The notes below the pieces were generated by a model. It searched no databases. It was not told the origin of the DNA and saw only the letters and a list, made by a program, of their open reading frames with translations. Made by a program: the position numbers and the translations under genes. A stretch of DNA of 64,000 nucleotides from Actinoplanes sp. KI2 (GTDB lineage Bacteria > Actinomycetota > Actinomycetes > Mycobacteriales > Micromonosporaceae): assembly GCF_025630775.1 (NCBI RefSeq), contig NZ_JAOSZE010000012.1, forward strand, positions 148,143 to 212,142. Reading direction: 5' to 3'. The stretch's first letter is position 1, and every line of letters begins with the position of its first letter. Of the stretch, positions 26,753 through 36,526 are shown in pieces.

Positions 26753-27922
26753 TTACTGGTTGAGCGTGCAGGTCTTCAGACCCTCGGCGTTCAGGTTCGG
26801 CTTGGCGGCGTTGCGGCCGATCGCCGTCTCGATCCGGTTGATCGTCGCGAACCGCTTGTCCGCCAGCGGGCCGAGGATCGCGTTCTGGATGAAGGCGGAC
26901 CCGCCCTGGCCGACGGTGCTGGCCAGTCGCTTGTTGGCCTCGGCGATCTGGGTGTTGAGCAGGTTCAGGTTGCTCTGCACCTCGGCCGCCGCCTGGGCCG
27001 GGATCGCCACGTTGACGGTCACGGCCGGGCAGTTGACGGTCGGCGCCGGGCCGGTGCCCGCCGCGTTCGTACCGGCCGCGCGGACGTTGACGCTGGTGCC
27101 GTTCTGGGCGCTGGCGGCGCCGTCCTGGTTCAGCGTGCAGGTCTTGAGACCCTCGGCGTTCAGGTCGGGCTTCGGCGCGCGGCGGCCGATCGCCGTCTCG
27201 ATCCGGTTGATCGTCGCGAACCGCTTGTCCGCGAGCGGGCCGAGGATCGCGTTCTGGATGAAGTTTTTTCCGCCCTGGCCGACCGTGGTCTTCAGCCGGT
27301 TGTTGGCCTCGGCGATCTGGGTGTTCAGCAGCTGCAGGTTGCGGACGACCTCGGCCTGCGCCTCGGCCGGCACCGCCACGGTGACGGCGACGTTCGGGCA
27401 GTTCACCGTCGGCACGCCGGCGGCGGCGTTCGAGCCGGATCCGGCGTTGCCCGCGGCCGCGCCGGCGGCGACCTCGGTCGGCTGGGCCGCCGACGTGCCG
27501 CCGCCCTGGTTGAGCGTGCAGGTCTTGAGACCCTCGGCGTTCAGGTCCGGCTTGGCGGCGTTGCGGCCGATCGCCGTCTCGATCCGGTTGATCGTCGCGA
27601 ACCGCTTGTCGGCCAGCGGGCCGAGGATCGCGTTCTGGATAAAGGCGGGGCCGCCCTGGCCGACCGTGGTCTTCAGCCGGTTGTTGGCCTCGGCGATCTG
27701 GGTGTTGAGCAGTTGGAGGTTGCTCTGCACCTCGGCCTGCGCCTGCGCCGGGACGGCTACGTTTACCTTGACGGCCGGGCAGTTGACCGTGGGGACCGCG
27801 GAGTCGGCGGAGGCGAGGCCGACGCCGACGCCGGCGATGGCGACCGCGACCCCGGCGACGGCAGCGATCTGCCAGCGGCGCGCGTTGCCACGGGGTTTGG
27901 TGTACCGGGACCTGGAGTACAT
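26753..27922 (-). CDS. Exported protein of three 96-residue repeats, unrecognised family
   Basis: A 389-residue protein of no recognised family. A basic N terminus and membrane-spanning signal (about 19-38, likely cut after A-S-A) show export. The mature protein is three nearly identical 96-residue units at residues 44-139, 171-266 and 294-389, each from P-T-V-N-C-P to C-T-L-N-Q, joined by 31- and 27-residue Ala/Gly/Ser/Thr linkers. Each unit has exactly two Cys, near its ends, so one disulphide per unit is likely. The unit is largely helical: an Ala/Glu-rich N-L-Q-L-L-N-T-Q-I-A-E-A-N helix, then F-I-Q-N-A-I-L-G-P-L-A-D-K-R-F-A-T-I-N-R-I-E-T. ATG 27922 is chosen over an upstream ATG at 27988 because the signal sequence begins there. 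A CebR-like box lies upstream. No function is assigned. Confidence 0.85.
   Translation of the reverse strand: MYSRSRYTKPRGNARRWQIAAVAGVAVAIAGVGVGLASADSAVPTVNCPAVKVNVAVPAQAQAEVQSNLQLLNTQIAEANNRLKTTVGQGGPAFIQNAILGPLADKRFATINRIETAIGRNAAKPDLNAEGLKTCTLNQGGGTSAAQPTEVAAGAAAGNAGSGSNAAAGVPTVNCPNVAVTVAVPAEAQAEVVRNLQLLNTQIAEANNRLKTTVGQGGKNFIQNAILGPLADKRFATINRIETAIGRRAPKPDLNAEGLKTCTLNQDGAASAQNGTSVNVRAAGTNAAGTGPAPTVNCPAVTVNVAIPAQAAAEVQSNLNLLNTQIAEANKRLASTVGQGGSAFIQNAILGPLADKRFATINRIETAIGRNAAKPNLNAEGLKTCTLNQ
26756..27043 (-). repeat. Repeat unit 3 of the triple-repeat protein
   Basis: Encodes residues 294-389. DNA identity with the other two units is very high in the 3' half, pointing to recent duplication or gene conversion. 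Confidence 0.9.
27125..27412 (-). repeat. Repeat unit 2 of the triple-repeat protein
   Basis: Encodes residues 171-266, the same 288-base length as units 1 and 3. It differs most, with K-N-F for P-A-F or S-A-F and R-R-A-P for R-N-A-A. Confidence 0.9.
27506..27793 (-). repeat. Repeat unit 1 of the triple-repeat protein
   Basis: Encodes residues 44-139 right after the signal sequence, 288 bases long like the other units. Confidence 0.9.
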
Positions 27923-27945
27923 TGGAACCTGCGCTTCCGGAGAGG

Positions 27946-27966
27946 GGCCGAATTTCGCGTTCGGCC
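27946..27966 (-). other. 5' leader hairpin of the triple-repeat gene
   Basis: GGCCGAA pairs with TTCGGCC around a seven-base loop, 24-44 bases upstream of the start codon. It could modulate translation or be incidental. Confidence 0.35.
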
Positions 27967-27973
27967 GGAGATA

Positions 27974-27987
27974 CGGGAGCGCTCCCA
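27974..27987. promoter_or_regulatory. CebR-like LacI-family operator
   Basis: CGGGAGCGCTCCCA matches the known Streptomyces CebR operator TGGGAGCGCTCCCA at 13 of 14 positions, and its core is a perfect 12-base palindrome. It lies 52-65 bases upstream of the triple-repeat gene. That a cello-oligosaccharide-responsive LacI repressor acts here is inferred. Confidence 0.6.
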
Positions 27988-28027
27988 TGGGCGGATCATC
28001 TCTTAAAGAGAACTTAAGACGCCCAGG

Positions 28028-29263
28028 TCAGAGGAGTTCGTCGAGCCACCGGTTCCGGAAGACGCCCGACGGGTCGTAACGGCGTACCAAATCTTGGAAA
28101 TCCCCGAAGCGCGGGAAGGCAGCGCGCACCGACGGCGGCGCCATGGTGAAGACCTTGCCCCAGTGCGGGCGCGGGTGAAGCGGCTCCAAGACCTCCTCGA
28201 CCGAAGCCACGACCGGCAGCACCGCGTCGGTGTCGGCGATCCAGGTGAAGTGCAGCGCGACGCTGTCCCGCTGGTAGTTCGGGCTCAGCCACAGCTCGTC
28301 GGCCGCGATCGCCCGGATCTCGCAGACCTGCAGAACCGGAGCCACCCGGGCGCGGATCGAGGCCACCGCGTCGATCGCGGCGAGCCCGTCCACGGCGGCC
28401 ACGTGCCACTCCGACTGCAGCTCGGCGCCGGACGACGGCGTGAACTCCATCCGGAAATGCGGGAGCCGGGTGTGCCACGGCCCGGGCTCGCCGGACTGGT
28501 CGGTGCTGTTCTGCGCCGGCCTGCCCGGCACCGGATGGCGCGGCCCGTCGGCAGGCGTTGCCCCGAACCACGGCCCGGACATCGGCTCGGCCCGCTTGAG
28601 CCAGGCCATGTTGGCGTCCATCCCGGTCCAGTCGGTGAACAGGCTGACGCTGTAGCCATCAGCCAACATCTCCGGCAGATGCTCGGATATCGAGGCACGT
28701 GGCACGGTGTCGTAGACGTACTGCCGCAACGCAAAGGACGGCACCACGTCCAGCGTCAGCGCGGTGACGACGCCCGGCGCACCAAGCCCCACCACCGCGC
28801 CCGCCAGGTCCGAGCTGTCCCGACTCAACGTGACAAGATCGCCCGTACCGGAAATGAACTCCAGCCCCGAAACAGCGGTAGCGAGATTCGCATGGCGTAC
28901 GCCGGATCCGTGCGTGGCGGTCGCCACCGCCCCGGCCACCGAGATGTGCGGCAGCGAGGCCGTGTTGTGCAGCGCCAGCCCCTCCTTCTCCAGCGCCACC
29001 GCGAGCTCCCCGTACCGGATCCCGCCGTCGATCCGCACCGAGGTGCGGTCGGCGGAAACCTCGACGACCCGCGGCAGCCCGGCCAGCGACACCAGATCGC
29101 CCGTGGTGTCGGCCATCCGGTTGAAGGAGTGGCCGCTGCCCAGCACGCGCAGCGGCCCACCGGACGCGACGAGCGAGCGCACCTGGTCGACCGAGCTCGG
29201 ACGGTGCAGTCGCCGAGCCCCGAAGACGACGTTGCCGGCCCAGTTCGTGACGCGCTCGCTCAT
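28028..29263 (-). CDS. aldO: Alditol oxidase (covalent-FAD, VAO family)
   Basis: A 411-residue FAD oxidase that closely follows Streptomyces coelicolor AldO along its length. V-T-N-W-A-G-N opens the protein; R-V-L-G-S-G-H-S-F contains His45, the covalent FAD-binding residue. The active-site residues known in AldO are all present: Ser103 in A-S-L-P-H-I-S, the Glu and Arg of C-E-I-R, the Thr of A-L-H-F-T-W and the Lys of H-W-G-K-V-F. AldO oxidises xylitol, sorbitol and related alditols at C1 with O2, releasing H2O2. It starts 20 bases after the TIM-barrel gene on the same strand and so looks like the last gene of the inositol operon, which would link polyol oxidation to it. Confidence 0.92.
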   Translation of the reverse strand: MSERVTNWAGNVVFGARRLHRPSSVDQVRSLVASGGPLRVLGSGHSFNRMADTTGDLVSLAGLPRVVEVSADRTSVRIDGGIRYGELAVALEKEGLALHNTASLPHISVAGAVATATHGSGVRHANLATAVSGLEFISGTGDLVTLSRDSSDLAGAVVGLGAPGVVTALTLDVVPSFALRQYVYDTVPRASISEHLPEMLADGYSVSLFTDWTGMDANMAWLKRAEPMSGPWFGATPADGPRHPVPGRPAQNSTDQSGEPGPWHTRLPHFRMEFTPSSGAELQSEWHVAAVDGLAAIDAVASIRARVAPVLQVCEIRAIAADELWLSPNYQRDSVALHFTWIADTDAVLPVVASVEEVLEPLHPRPHWGKVFTMAPPSVRAAFPRFGDFQDLVRRYDPSGVFRNRWLDELL

Positions 29264-29283
29264 CGCACCAACCTACCGTCGCC

Positions 29284-30144
29284 TCACCCGACGGATTTTC
29301 GAAGATACTGGTTGACCTGCGAGAGGTTGTACCGGGCGCTGTCCTCGGCCCGCTCCTCCCAGGCGAAGACGCAGACCGTCGCGATCCCGTCGAAGTCCAC
29401 CTCGGCGAGCGTCGCGAAGAACAGGTCCCAGTCGACCTCGCCCTGCCCGATGTCCAGGTGCTGGTGTATCCGCGCGGTCGAACCGGGCGGATTCACGATG
29501 TACCGCAGCCCGGACGACCCGCGATGGTCGAACGAGTCGGCGATGTGCACCTGGGTGAGCAGCGGCCCGGCGTGCTTGATCACCGCGGCCAGGTCGCCGC
29601 CCTGGTGGAACGTGTGCGGCGCACAGTAGAGGAACGACACCAGGGGCGAGTTGATCGCGCGGACCAGGTTCACGCCCGCGATCCCGTCCTCGACGAAGTC
29701 GTCCGGGTGCGGTTCCAGCACGAGCCGCACCCCCTCCCGCTGGAACATCGGGAGCAACTCCTCGATCGAGCGCCAGAACTGCGCCTCGCTCTCGTCCGGC
29801 CGGTCGGGTCGGCCGTTGAACTCGGAGTTCATCACGTCGACCCCCAGATCCACGGTGATCTGGATGGCCCGCCGCCAGTACCTCACCGCCGCCTGCCGGG
29901 CGTCCTCGTCCGGACCCGACCACCGATAGAGCGGCAGCACCGACGACACCTGCACCTCGGCCGCGGCCAGCTCCCGCTTGAACGCGGCCACGCCGGCGTC
30001 GTCGATCCGCGGATGCAGGAAGAACGGCAGGAAGTCGTCCCGCGGTGACAACTCGATGTATTGGTAGCCGAGCTCGGCGACGACGCGCGGCAGCGAAAGC
30101 AGCGGCACCTTGCGCAGCATGTACGGGTCCAGAGCGATCTTCAC
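29284..30144 (-). CDS. Sugar phosphate isomerase/epimerase-type TIM-barrel protein
   Basis: A 286-residue AP-endonuclease-2-fold (xylose-isomerase-like) TIM barrel. The sequence opens with K-I-A-L-D-P-Y-M-L and has likely metal-binding acidic and His residues in L-V-L-E-P-H-P-D-D, L-L-T-Q-V-H-I-A-D-S-F and the glycine/proline-rich H-Q-H-L-D-I-G-Q-G-E-V-D-W. GTG 30144 has GGAGG seven bases upstream and overlaps the iolG-like stop by four bases (GTGA). Position in the inositol operon suggests an IolI-like inosose isomerase, or a 3-keto-inositol or sugar epimerase, but IolE is encoded separately so its exact step is unknown. Confidence 0.85.
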   Translation of the reverse strand: MKIALDPYMLRKVPLLSLPRVVAELGYQYIELSPRDDFLPFFLHPRIDDAGVAAFKRELAAAEVQVSSVLPLYRWSGPDEDARQAAVRYWRRAIQITVDLGVDVMNSEFNGRPDRPDESEAQFWRSIEELLPMFQREGVRLVLEPHPDDFVEDGIAGVNLVRAINSPLVSFLYCAPHTFHQGGDLAAVIKHAGPLLTQVHIADSFDHRGSSGLRYIVNPPGSTARIHQHLDIGQGEVDWDLFFATLAEVDFDGIATVCVFAWEERAEDSARYNLSQVNQYLRKSVG

Positions 30145-31153
30145 CGCGCCGCCTCCTGGTAGAGCTTCGGCTGTTCGGCCATCGAGATCACGACCCGTTC
30201 GCCGGTACGCAGGGCGTCGACTCCCGCGTCCGACACGACGGCGGCGGCGTACCCGTCCCAGGCGCTGGGCCCCAGCGGCTGGCCGCCGAGCGAGATCGCG
30301 TGCACCCACTCCTGGAGCTCCACGTCGTACGCCTGCAGGAAGCGCTCCCGCCAATCGGCCGGAACCGGTATGCCTTCCCACCCGTCCCGGCGCACCGCGA
30401 CGGAGGCGGGACCGCCGAGCGTCGCCGTGCCGTTCTCCGCCACGATCTCGCCGCGGATGTCGTAGCCGTAGCGGATGTTCACCGAGATCTCGACGTCGAC
30501 GATGACGCCGTCGGCCATCTCCAGGATCAGCAGCAACGGGTCCTGCAGGTCACCGCCGTTGCGGCTGTGCCGGGGCACCAGCACGCGCACGGCGCCGACC
30601 TCGGTGCCGAACATCCACCGGACCATGTCGATCTCGTGTACCGCGGTGTCGGTGATCGCCATGTCGCCGCGGTAGTGCCCCGGCACGCTCGGGTTGCGGT
30701 GGGCGCAGTGCATCATCAGCGGCAGCCCGATCTCGCCGCTGTCGAGCGCCAGCTTGAGCGCCCGGTACGCGACGTCGAACCGCCGCATGTACCCGACCTG
30801 CACGAGCCGGCTGCCGTACGCCACCTCGGCCTCGAGGATCCGCAGGCAGGCGCCCTGGGTGGTGGCGAGCGGCTTCTCGCAGAAGACCGGCTTGCCCGCG
30901 GCGATCGCGGCCAGCACGTACTGCTCGTGGGTGGGTCCCCACGAGCAGACCAGCACGGCGTCCACGTCGGGGTCGGCCACGACCTCTTCGCCCGTGGCCC
31001 GGACCGCGGCGCCGATCCGGGCGCCCACCTCGGCGGCGACCGCGGTGTCCACGTCGGCGACGGCGGTGACCGCCACCCCGTTGAGCATCGTGGTCAGCCG
31101 CCGGATGTGGTCCTGGCCGATCATTCCGGTTCCGATGACTCCGACCTTCAGCA

Positions 31154-31154
<1 letters not shown>
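30141..31154 (-). CDS. iolG: Inositol 2-dehydrogenase-like Gfo/Idh/MocA oxidoreductase
   Basis: A 337-residue NAD(P)-dependent dehydrogenase. The N-terminal Rossmann motif V-I-G-T-G-M-I-G-Q-D-H and the F-C-E-K-P-L-A motif with catalytic Lys94 are standard; the D-T-A-V-H-E-I-D-M-V-R-W block supplies the Asp and His of the active site. The length and the G-H-Y-R-G-D-M-A-I-T-D sequence agree with bacterial IolG. IolG oxidises myo-inositol to scyllo-inosose (2-keto-myo-inositol), the first step of catabolism; related enzymes act on other inositol isomers. It overlaps the ATPase gene by one base (TAATG) and the TIM-barrel gene by four. Confidence 0.85.
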
Positions 31155-31968
<814 letters not shown>

Positions 31969-31972
<4 letters not shown>

Positions 31973-33021
31973 CGTTCGGCCCTCCGCATGGTGGACACCT
32001 TCTTCACGTAGAGGTTCACCAGGACGGCCAGCAGCAGCATGATGCCGAGAAACGCCTTGAACCAGTTCGGGTCCCAGCCGGCGTAGACGATGCCGAGGCT
32101 GGTCATGCCGAAGATGAACGCGCCGATGGCGACGCCGATCGCGTTGCCGTACCCACCGGTGAGCAGCGTGCCGCCCACCACCGCGGCGATGATGTAGAGG
32201 AACTCGTTGCCGACGCCGCCGCCGGCCTGCAGGGTGTTGAAGCGGTAGAGCTGGTGCATGCCGACGAACCAGCCGAGGAACGAGACCGTCATGAACAGCC
32301 CGATCTTCGTACGCACGACGGGCACGCCGACGGCCCGGGCGCTGTCCGCGTTGCCGCCGACCGCGAAGATCCAGTTGCCGGCCTTGGTGCGTTGCAGCGT
32401 CCAGCCGGCCAGGGCCACGAACAGGATCCACCAGATCACCGAGCCCCAGATCGTCACCGACCCGATCTTGAAGCTGGACGAGAAGATCCGGCCGAGCGAG
32501 TCGTAGCCGGCGATCTGGCTGACGTCCATGCTGGAGACCGTGCCGGTGACCAGCTTGGTGACGCCCAGGTTGGCGCCCTGGAGCACGAAGAAGGTGCCCA
32601 GCGTGATGAGGAAGCTGGGGATCCCGGTCCGCATCACGAGGTACCCGTTGAGGAAGCCGATCGCCAGGCAGAAGGCGAGCGACAGGATCGCGCCGACCCA
32701 CAGGTTGATGCCGAAGTACCAGCAGAACATCGAGTTGGCGAGGCCGGCGGTGTAGACGATGACGCCGGCCGACAGGTCGAACTCGCCGCCGATCATCAGC
32801 AAGCCGACGCCGACCGCGACGATGCCGATCACCGATGACTGGTAGAGAACGGTGAAGAAGGACTCGGCCGAGCGGAACGACGGCGCGGCCACCAGGAAGA
32901 AGATGAAGATGATGATCGCGGCGACCAGTGCCCCGATCTCGGGCCGCGCCAGCAGCCGGTTGGAGAGGCTCAGCCGCACCCGGTTCGCGTGCGGCGCCGG
33001 CGCATCCACGGTCGTGGTCAT
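31969..33021 (-). CDS. Sugar (inositol) ABC transporter permease
   Basis: A 350-residue membrane protein of the RbsC/BPD_transp_2 family with about ten helices from residue 28 on. It contains the G-E-F-D-L-S-A-G motif of this family near residue 80 (the EAA-like coupling region is represented by G-G-N-A-D-S-A-R-A-V-G). It is 14 bases downstream of the binding-protein gene and overlaps the ATPase by four bases. Two copies, or a homodimer, would form the transmembrane channel for cyclitol uptake. Confidence 0.92.
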
Positions 33022-33035
33022 GACGTCACCCCCGC

Positions 33036-34028
33036 CTATCGGGTGTTGTTCTTGGTGAAGGGCAGGATCTTGTCGATGTTCGTCTGGTCCACGAAGGACG
33101 GACCGGTCAGCACGGCGTTGCCGCCACCGATGTCGTTGCCGTTCTTGAGGTACAGGTACAGCGACGTGACGGCCATGTAGCCCTGGACGTACGGCTGCTG
33201 GTCGATCGAGAAGAGGATCTTGCCGTCCTTGATGTCCTGGGCGGCCTCCTGGTTGAGGTCGAAGGTCACCAGCTTGGCCTGGCTGCCGGACTGGTCCTTC
33301 GCCTTGATCGCGTCGAGGGCCTGCGGTGCGCCGAGCGTGACGATCGCGTCGATCGACTTGTCCTGCGCGAGCTTGACCTGCAGCGTCGTGGTGACCGCGG
33401 CATCGTCGGCGCCGTTGACCTGGATGTTCTCGGTGCCGGGCACGGAGCTCTTGACGCCGGCGCAGCGGGCCTCGAGGGCGACCGAGCCGGTCTGCTGGAT
33501 GACGCAGAGCGGGTGCTTGGCGCCCTGCTCGGCGAGGCGCTTGCCGGCCGTGGTGCCGGCCAGGGTCTCGTCGGAGCCGAAGTACATCAGCGCGCCGAGC
33601 TTCTTGTACTGGTCGATGCCGGAGTTGAAGCCGACCACCGGGATGCCCGCCTGGGTCGCGGCCTTGACCGAGCCGGCCAGGGCGTCCGGGGTGACCAGCG
33701 TGGTGGCGATGCCGCTGACCTTGGAGTCGACCGCGTTCTGGATGAGCACCGCCTGCTTGGGCGCCTCGGGGTCGTTGGAGTACTTCAGCGTGACGCCGGT
33801 GTCCTTGGCCGCCTGCTGCGCGCCGTTCTTGACCTTGTCCCAGAAGGTGTCGCCGGGCGTCTCGTGGGTGATGAAGGCGATCGTGTAGCCGGAGCTGCCG
33901 GCGGCGTTGCCGCCCCCGCTGGTGGTGTCGTCGGTCTTCTGGCGTCCGCCGCCGCTGCAGGCGGACGCGGCGACGGCCACGACCGAGAGAGCGGCCGCGA
34001 TGCGGAACGTGCGACTACGACTGATCAT
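33036..34028 (-). CDS. Sugar (inositol) ABC transporter substrate-binding lipoprotein
   Basis: A 330-residue periplasmic-binding-protein-like lipoprotein. The signal peptide ends at a lipobox with Cys24 (A-A-S-A-C-S-G-G-G). A Gly/Ser/Thr linker precedes the two-lobe type I fold: Y-T-I-A-F-I-T-H-E-T-P-G-D-T-F-W opens the first lobe, and V-T-F-D-L-N-Q-E is in the hinge. AGGAGA stands six bases before ATG 34028. The start lies inside the 3' end of iolE (14-base overlap), so translation is coupled. The fold and context indicate uptake of myo-inositol or a similar sugar; specificity is inferred. Confidence 0.92.
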   Translation of the reverse strand: MISRSRTFRIAAALSVVAVAASACSGGGRQKTDDTTSGGGNAAGSSGYTIAFITHETPGDTFWDKVKNGAQQAAKDTGVTLKYSNDPEAPKQAVLIQNAVDSKVSGIATTLVTPDALAGSVKAATQAGIPVVGFNSGIDQYKKLGALMYFGSDETLAGTTAGKRLAEQGAKHPLCVIQQTGSVALEARCAGVKSSVPGTENIQVNGADDAAVTTTLQVKLAQDKSIDAIVTLGAPQALDAIKAKDQSGSQAKLVTFDLNQEAAQDIKDGKILFSIDQQPYVQGYMAVTSLYLYLKNGNDIGGGNAVLTGPSFVDQTNIDKILPFTKNNTR

Positions 34029-34962
34029 CGGGTGTCTCCTGAGGTAGGACGGCGGCCGGCCGGGAGTGAAGGCCGACCGAGTTGAGGTAGGTGCGGGTGC
34101 GCGTCGCGATCGGCAGCGGCAGGTCGAAGTCGACCGGGTACATGTCCTGCTCGACCACGACGAAGATCTCGGCGTCCAGCTCGCTGAGCGCCTCGATCAC
34201 GCTGGGGATCTTCGGTTCGCCGGCCGGCGGCTCGATGCTCGCGCCCATCGCGACGGCCTGCCCGAAGGCGAGGTCCTCGTCGACGGCGCGCTGCGCGATG
34301 ACCGGGTCCATCTGTTTGATGTGTACATATCCGACTCGCGTTGGATACTGGCGAATCAGCCCGGGCACGTCGGCCCGCCGGTACGCGAGGTGCCCGGTGT
34401 CGAGGCACAGCGAGACGAAGGCGGGATCGGTGCCGTCGAGGAAGCGCTCGACCTGCTCCTGAGTCTCCACCTGGTAGTCCGCGTGCGGGTGGAAGCGCAG
34501 GTGCACCCCGTACTCCTCAAGAAGGATCTTCCCGAGGGTGTTGGCGTTGCGGGTCAGATCGCGCCAGGCGTCGTCGCTGAGAAGAGCGGACTCGCGATAG
34601 GCCCCGGTCGCGTCGTCGCGGTAGCCGGGCACGGGGACGAAGACGACATTCTTCGCGCCCAGGGCCGCGGTCAGCGCGGCCACCTTGCGGGTCTCCGCCA
34701 CGACGGCGTCGAAGTCCTTGTGCGGCCCGCCCACGCCGGCCACGGTCCCGCCGGCCACCGACAGGCCGCGCTTGGCGACCTCGTCCCGCAACCGCGCGGG
34801 ATCCGTGGGCAGGTAGCCGTACGGGCCGAGCTCGAGCCAGCGGTAGCCGGCCCCGGCCAGCTCGTCGAGGAACCGATTCCACGGGGTCTGCTTGGGGTCG
34901 TCGGCGAACCACACACCCCACGAATCGGGGCAGCTACCCAGTTGCAGGTGACGAATTTCCAT
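34015..34962 (-). CDS. iolE: Inosose dehydratase-like TIM-barrel protein
   Basis: A 315-residue xylose-isomerase-like TIM barrel. The opening L-G-S-C-P-D-S-W-G-V-W and the F-H-P-H-A-D-Y, C-L-D-T-G-H and Y-V-H-I-K-Q motifs are those of IolE, which removes water from scyllo-inosose to give the diketone that IolD opens. The closing V-V-V-E-Q-D-M-Y also matches the family. Overlap of 14 bases with the downstream binding-protein gene and placement between mmsA and the transporter support the role. Other functions for this fold (for example IolI-type isomerase) are less likely given the opening motif. Confidence 0.9.
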   Translation of the reverse strand: MEIRHLQLGSCPDSWGVWFADDPKQTPWNRFLDELAGAGYRWLELGPYGYLPTDPARLRDEVAKRGLSVAGGTVAGVGGPHKDFDAVVAETRKVAALTAALGAKNVVFVPVPGYRDDATGAYRESALLSDDAWRDLTRNANTLGKILLEEYGVHLRFHPHADYQVETQEQVERFLDGTDPAFVSLCLDTGHLAYRRADVPGLIRQYPTRVGYVHIKQMDPVIAQRAVDEDLAFGQAVAMGASIEPPAGEPKIPSVIEALSELDAEIFVVVEQDMYPVDFDLPLPIATRTRTYLNSVGLHSRPAAVLPQETPDDQS

Positions 34963-35018
34963 GGAGGGACCAGCCTTCAGTCGAGTCAAGGGGTGGTGGC
35001 CGGGGTGGTTGGATGGGC

Positions 35019-36515
35019 TCAGCTCGCCGTCGGAAAATGCAGAGAAGCGCCGGACGCGTGGGACACGTGCGGCCACCGCGAGGTCACGACCTTGCCGCGG
35101 GTGTAGAACGAGACCCCCTCGGGCCCGTGGATGTGCCGGTCCCCGAACAGGGAGTCCTTCCAGCCGCCGAAGGAGTAGTAGGCCATCGGCACCGGGATCG
35201 GCACGTTGATCCCGATCATCCCGACCTGGACGCCGCGCTGGAACCGGCGCGCGGCCTCGCCGCTGGACGTGAAGATCGCCGTGCCGTTCCCGTACGGGTT
35301 GCTGTTGATCAGGTCGATCGCGGTGTCCACGTCATCGGCGCGGACCACCGAGAGCACCGGCCCGAAGATCTCCTCCGTGTAGACGTCCATCGTGGGCTGG
35401 ACCTGGTCGATCACGGTCGGACCGACGAAGAAGCCGTTCTCGTGCCCGGCGACCCGCAGGCCGCGCCCGTCCACCAGCAGCTTGGCGCCCTGCTGCTCGC
35501 CGGTGCCGATCAGCGACTCGATCCGCTCCTTCGCCGCGGCCGTGACCACCGGGCCCATCTCGCTGCGCGGGTCACGGCCGGGCCCGACCACCACCTCGGC
35601 CGCCTTGCGGGACACCAGGTCCATCAGCGCGTCGCCGGCGCCGCCGACCGCGACCGCCGCCGAGATCGCCATGCACCGCTCCCCCGCCGAACCGAACGCC
35701 GCGGCGGTCAGATGCTGGGCGGCGAAGTCGAGGTCGGCGTCGGGCAGCACGATCGCGTGGTTCTTCGCCCCGCCGAGCGCCTGCACCCGCTTGCCGGTCG
35801 CGCCGGCCCGCTCGTGGATGTAGCGGGCGATCGGCGTCGAGCCGACGAACGAGACCGCCGCGATGTCCGGGTGCCGCAGGATCGCGTCGACGACCTCCTT
35901 GTCGCCGTGCACCACAGTGAAGACGCCGTCCGGCAGCCCGGCCGCCCGCCACAGCTGGGCGACGTAGTTGGACGCCGACGGGTCGCGCTCGCTCGGCTTG
36001 AGCAGGAACGTGTTGCCGCAGGCGATGGCGACCGGGTACATCCACATCGGCACCATGGCCGGGAAGTTGAACGGGGTGATGCCGGCGCACACGCCGAGCG
36101 GCTCACGGAAGCTGAACACGTCCACGCCGGTCGACGCCTGGTCCGAGTAGTCGCCCTTGAGCAGCTGCGGGATGCCGCAGGCGAACTCGATCACCTCGAG
36201 GCCGCGCTGCACCTCACCGGCCGCGTCGGAGAGCACCTTCCCGTGCTCGTCCGAGATGAGCTCGGCGAGTTCCTTGACCCGGCCGTTCACCAGTTCGCGG
36301 AAGTTGAACAGCACCTTCGTGCGCTTGCTGAGCGACGCCTGGCTCCACTCCTCGAAGGCAGCCTTGGCGGTGGCCACCGCGTGGTCGACGTCGGCCGCCG
36401 AGCCGAGCACGACCTCGTGCTGCTGCTCGCCCGTCGCCGGATTGAAGACCGGGCCGCGCCGGGTGGATGCCCCGGCGGTGAACTCCCCGCCGATCCAGTG
36501 CTCAATGGTTGACAT
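35019..36515 (-). CDS. mmsA: CoA-acylating methylmalonate/malonate-semialdehyde dehydrogenase
   Basis: A 498-residue aldehyde dehydrogenase of the MmsA/IolA class. It has the E-H-W-I-G-G-E-F opening, the P-F-N-F-P-A-M-V-P-M-W motif, and catalytic Cys281 in S-A-G-E-R-C-M-A. Hydrolytic ALDHs carry a general-base Glu near residue 250, whereas CoA-acylating members do not; the equivalent region here (L-G-G-A-K-N-H) has Asn, consistent with CoA as acceptor. In the inositol pathway it turns malonate semialdehyde into acetyl-CoA and CO2. It is the IolA step of this operon and lies 11 bases after iolD. Confidence 0.95.
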   Translation of the reverse strand: MSTIEHWIGGEFTAGASTRRGPVFNPATGEQQHEVVLGSAADVDHAVATAKAAFEEWSQASLSKRTKVLFNFRELVNGRVKELAELISDEHGKVLSDAAGEVQRGLEVIEFACGIPQLLKGDYSDQASTGVDVFSFREPLGVCAGITPFNFPAMVPMWMYPVAIACGNTFLLKPSERDPSASNYVAQLWRAAGLPDGVFTVVHGDKEVVDAILRHPDIAAVSFVGSTPIARYIHERAGATGKRVQALGGAKNHAIVLPDADLDFAAQHLTAAAFGSAGERCMAISAAVAVGGAGDALMDLVSRKAAEVVVGPGRDPRSEMGPVVTAAAKERIESLIGTGEQQGAKLLVDGRGLRVAGHENGFFVGPTVIDQVQPTMDVYTEEIFGPVLSVVRADDVDTAIDLINSNPYGNGTAIFTSSGEAARRFQRGVQVGMIGINVPIPVPMAYYSFGGWKDSLFGDRHIHGPEGVSFYTRGKVVTSRWPHVSHASGASLHFPTAS

Positions 36516-36526
36516 TTCGGAGATCC

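Noticed and set aside
26756..27793. CRISPR-like or satellite array
   Set aside because: The three repeats are 288 bases long, in frame, protein-coding and separated by coding linkers, so they are protein-domain repeats.
28000..28019. Short palindromes CTCTTAAAGAG and TCTTAA...TTAAGA near the CebR-like box as separate operators
   Set aside because: They overlap each other, are AT-rich and imperfectly placed; they could equally be promoter sequence, so no separate site is claimed.
34015..35076. Longer iolE start at 35076
   Set aside because: The added residues run across the gap after mmsA and do not resemble IolE; the family opening motif begins just after ATG 34962.
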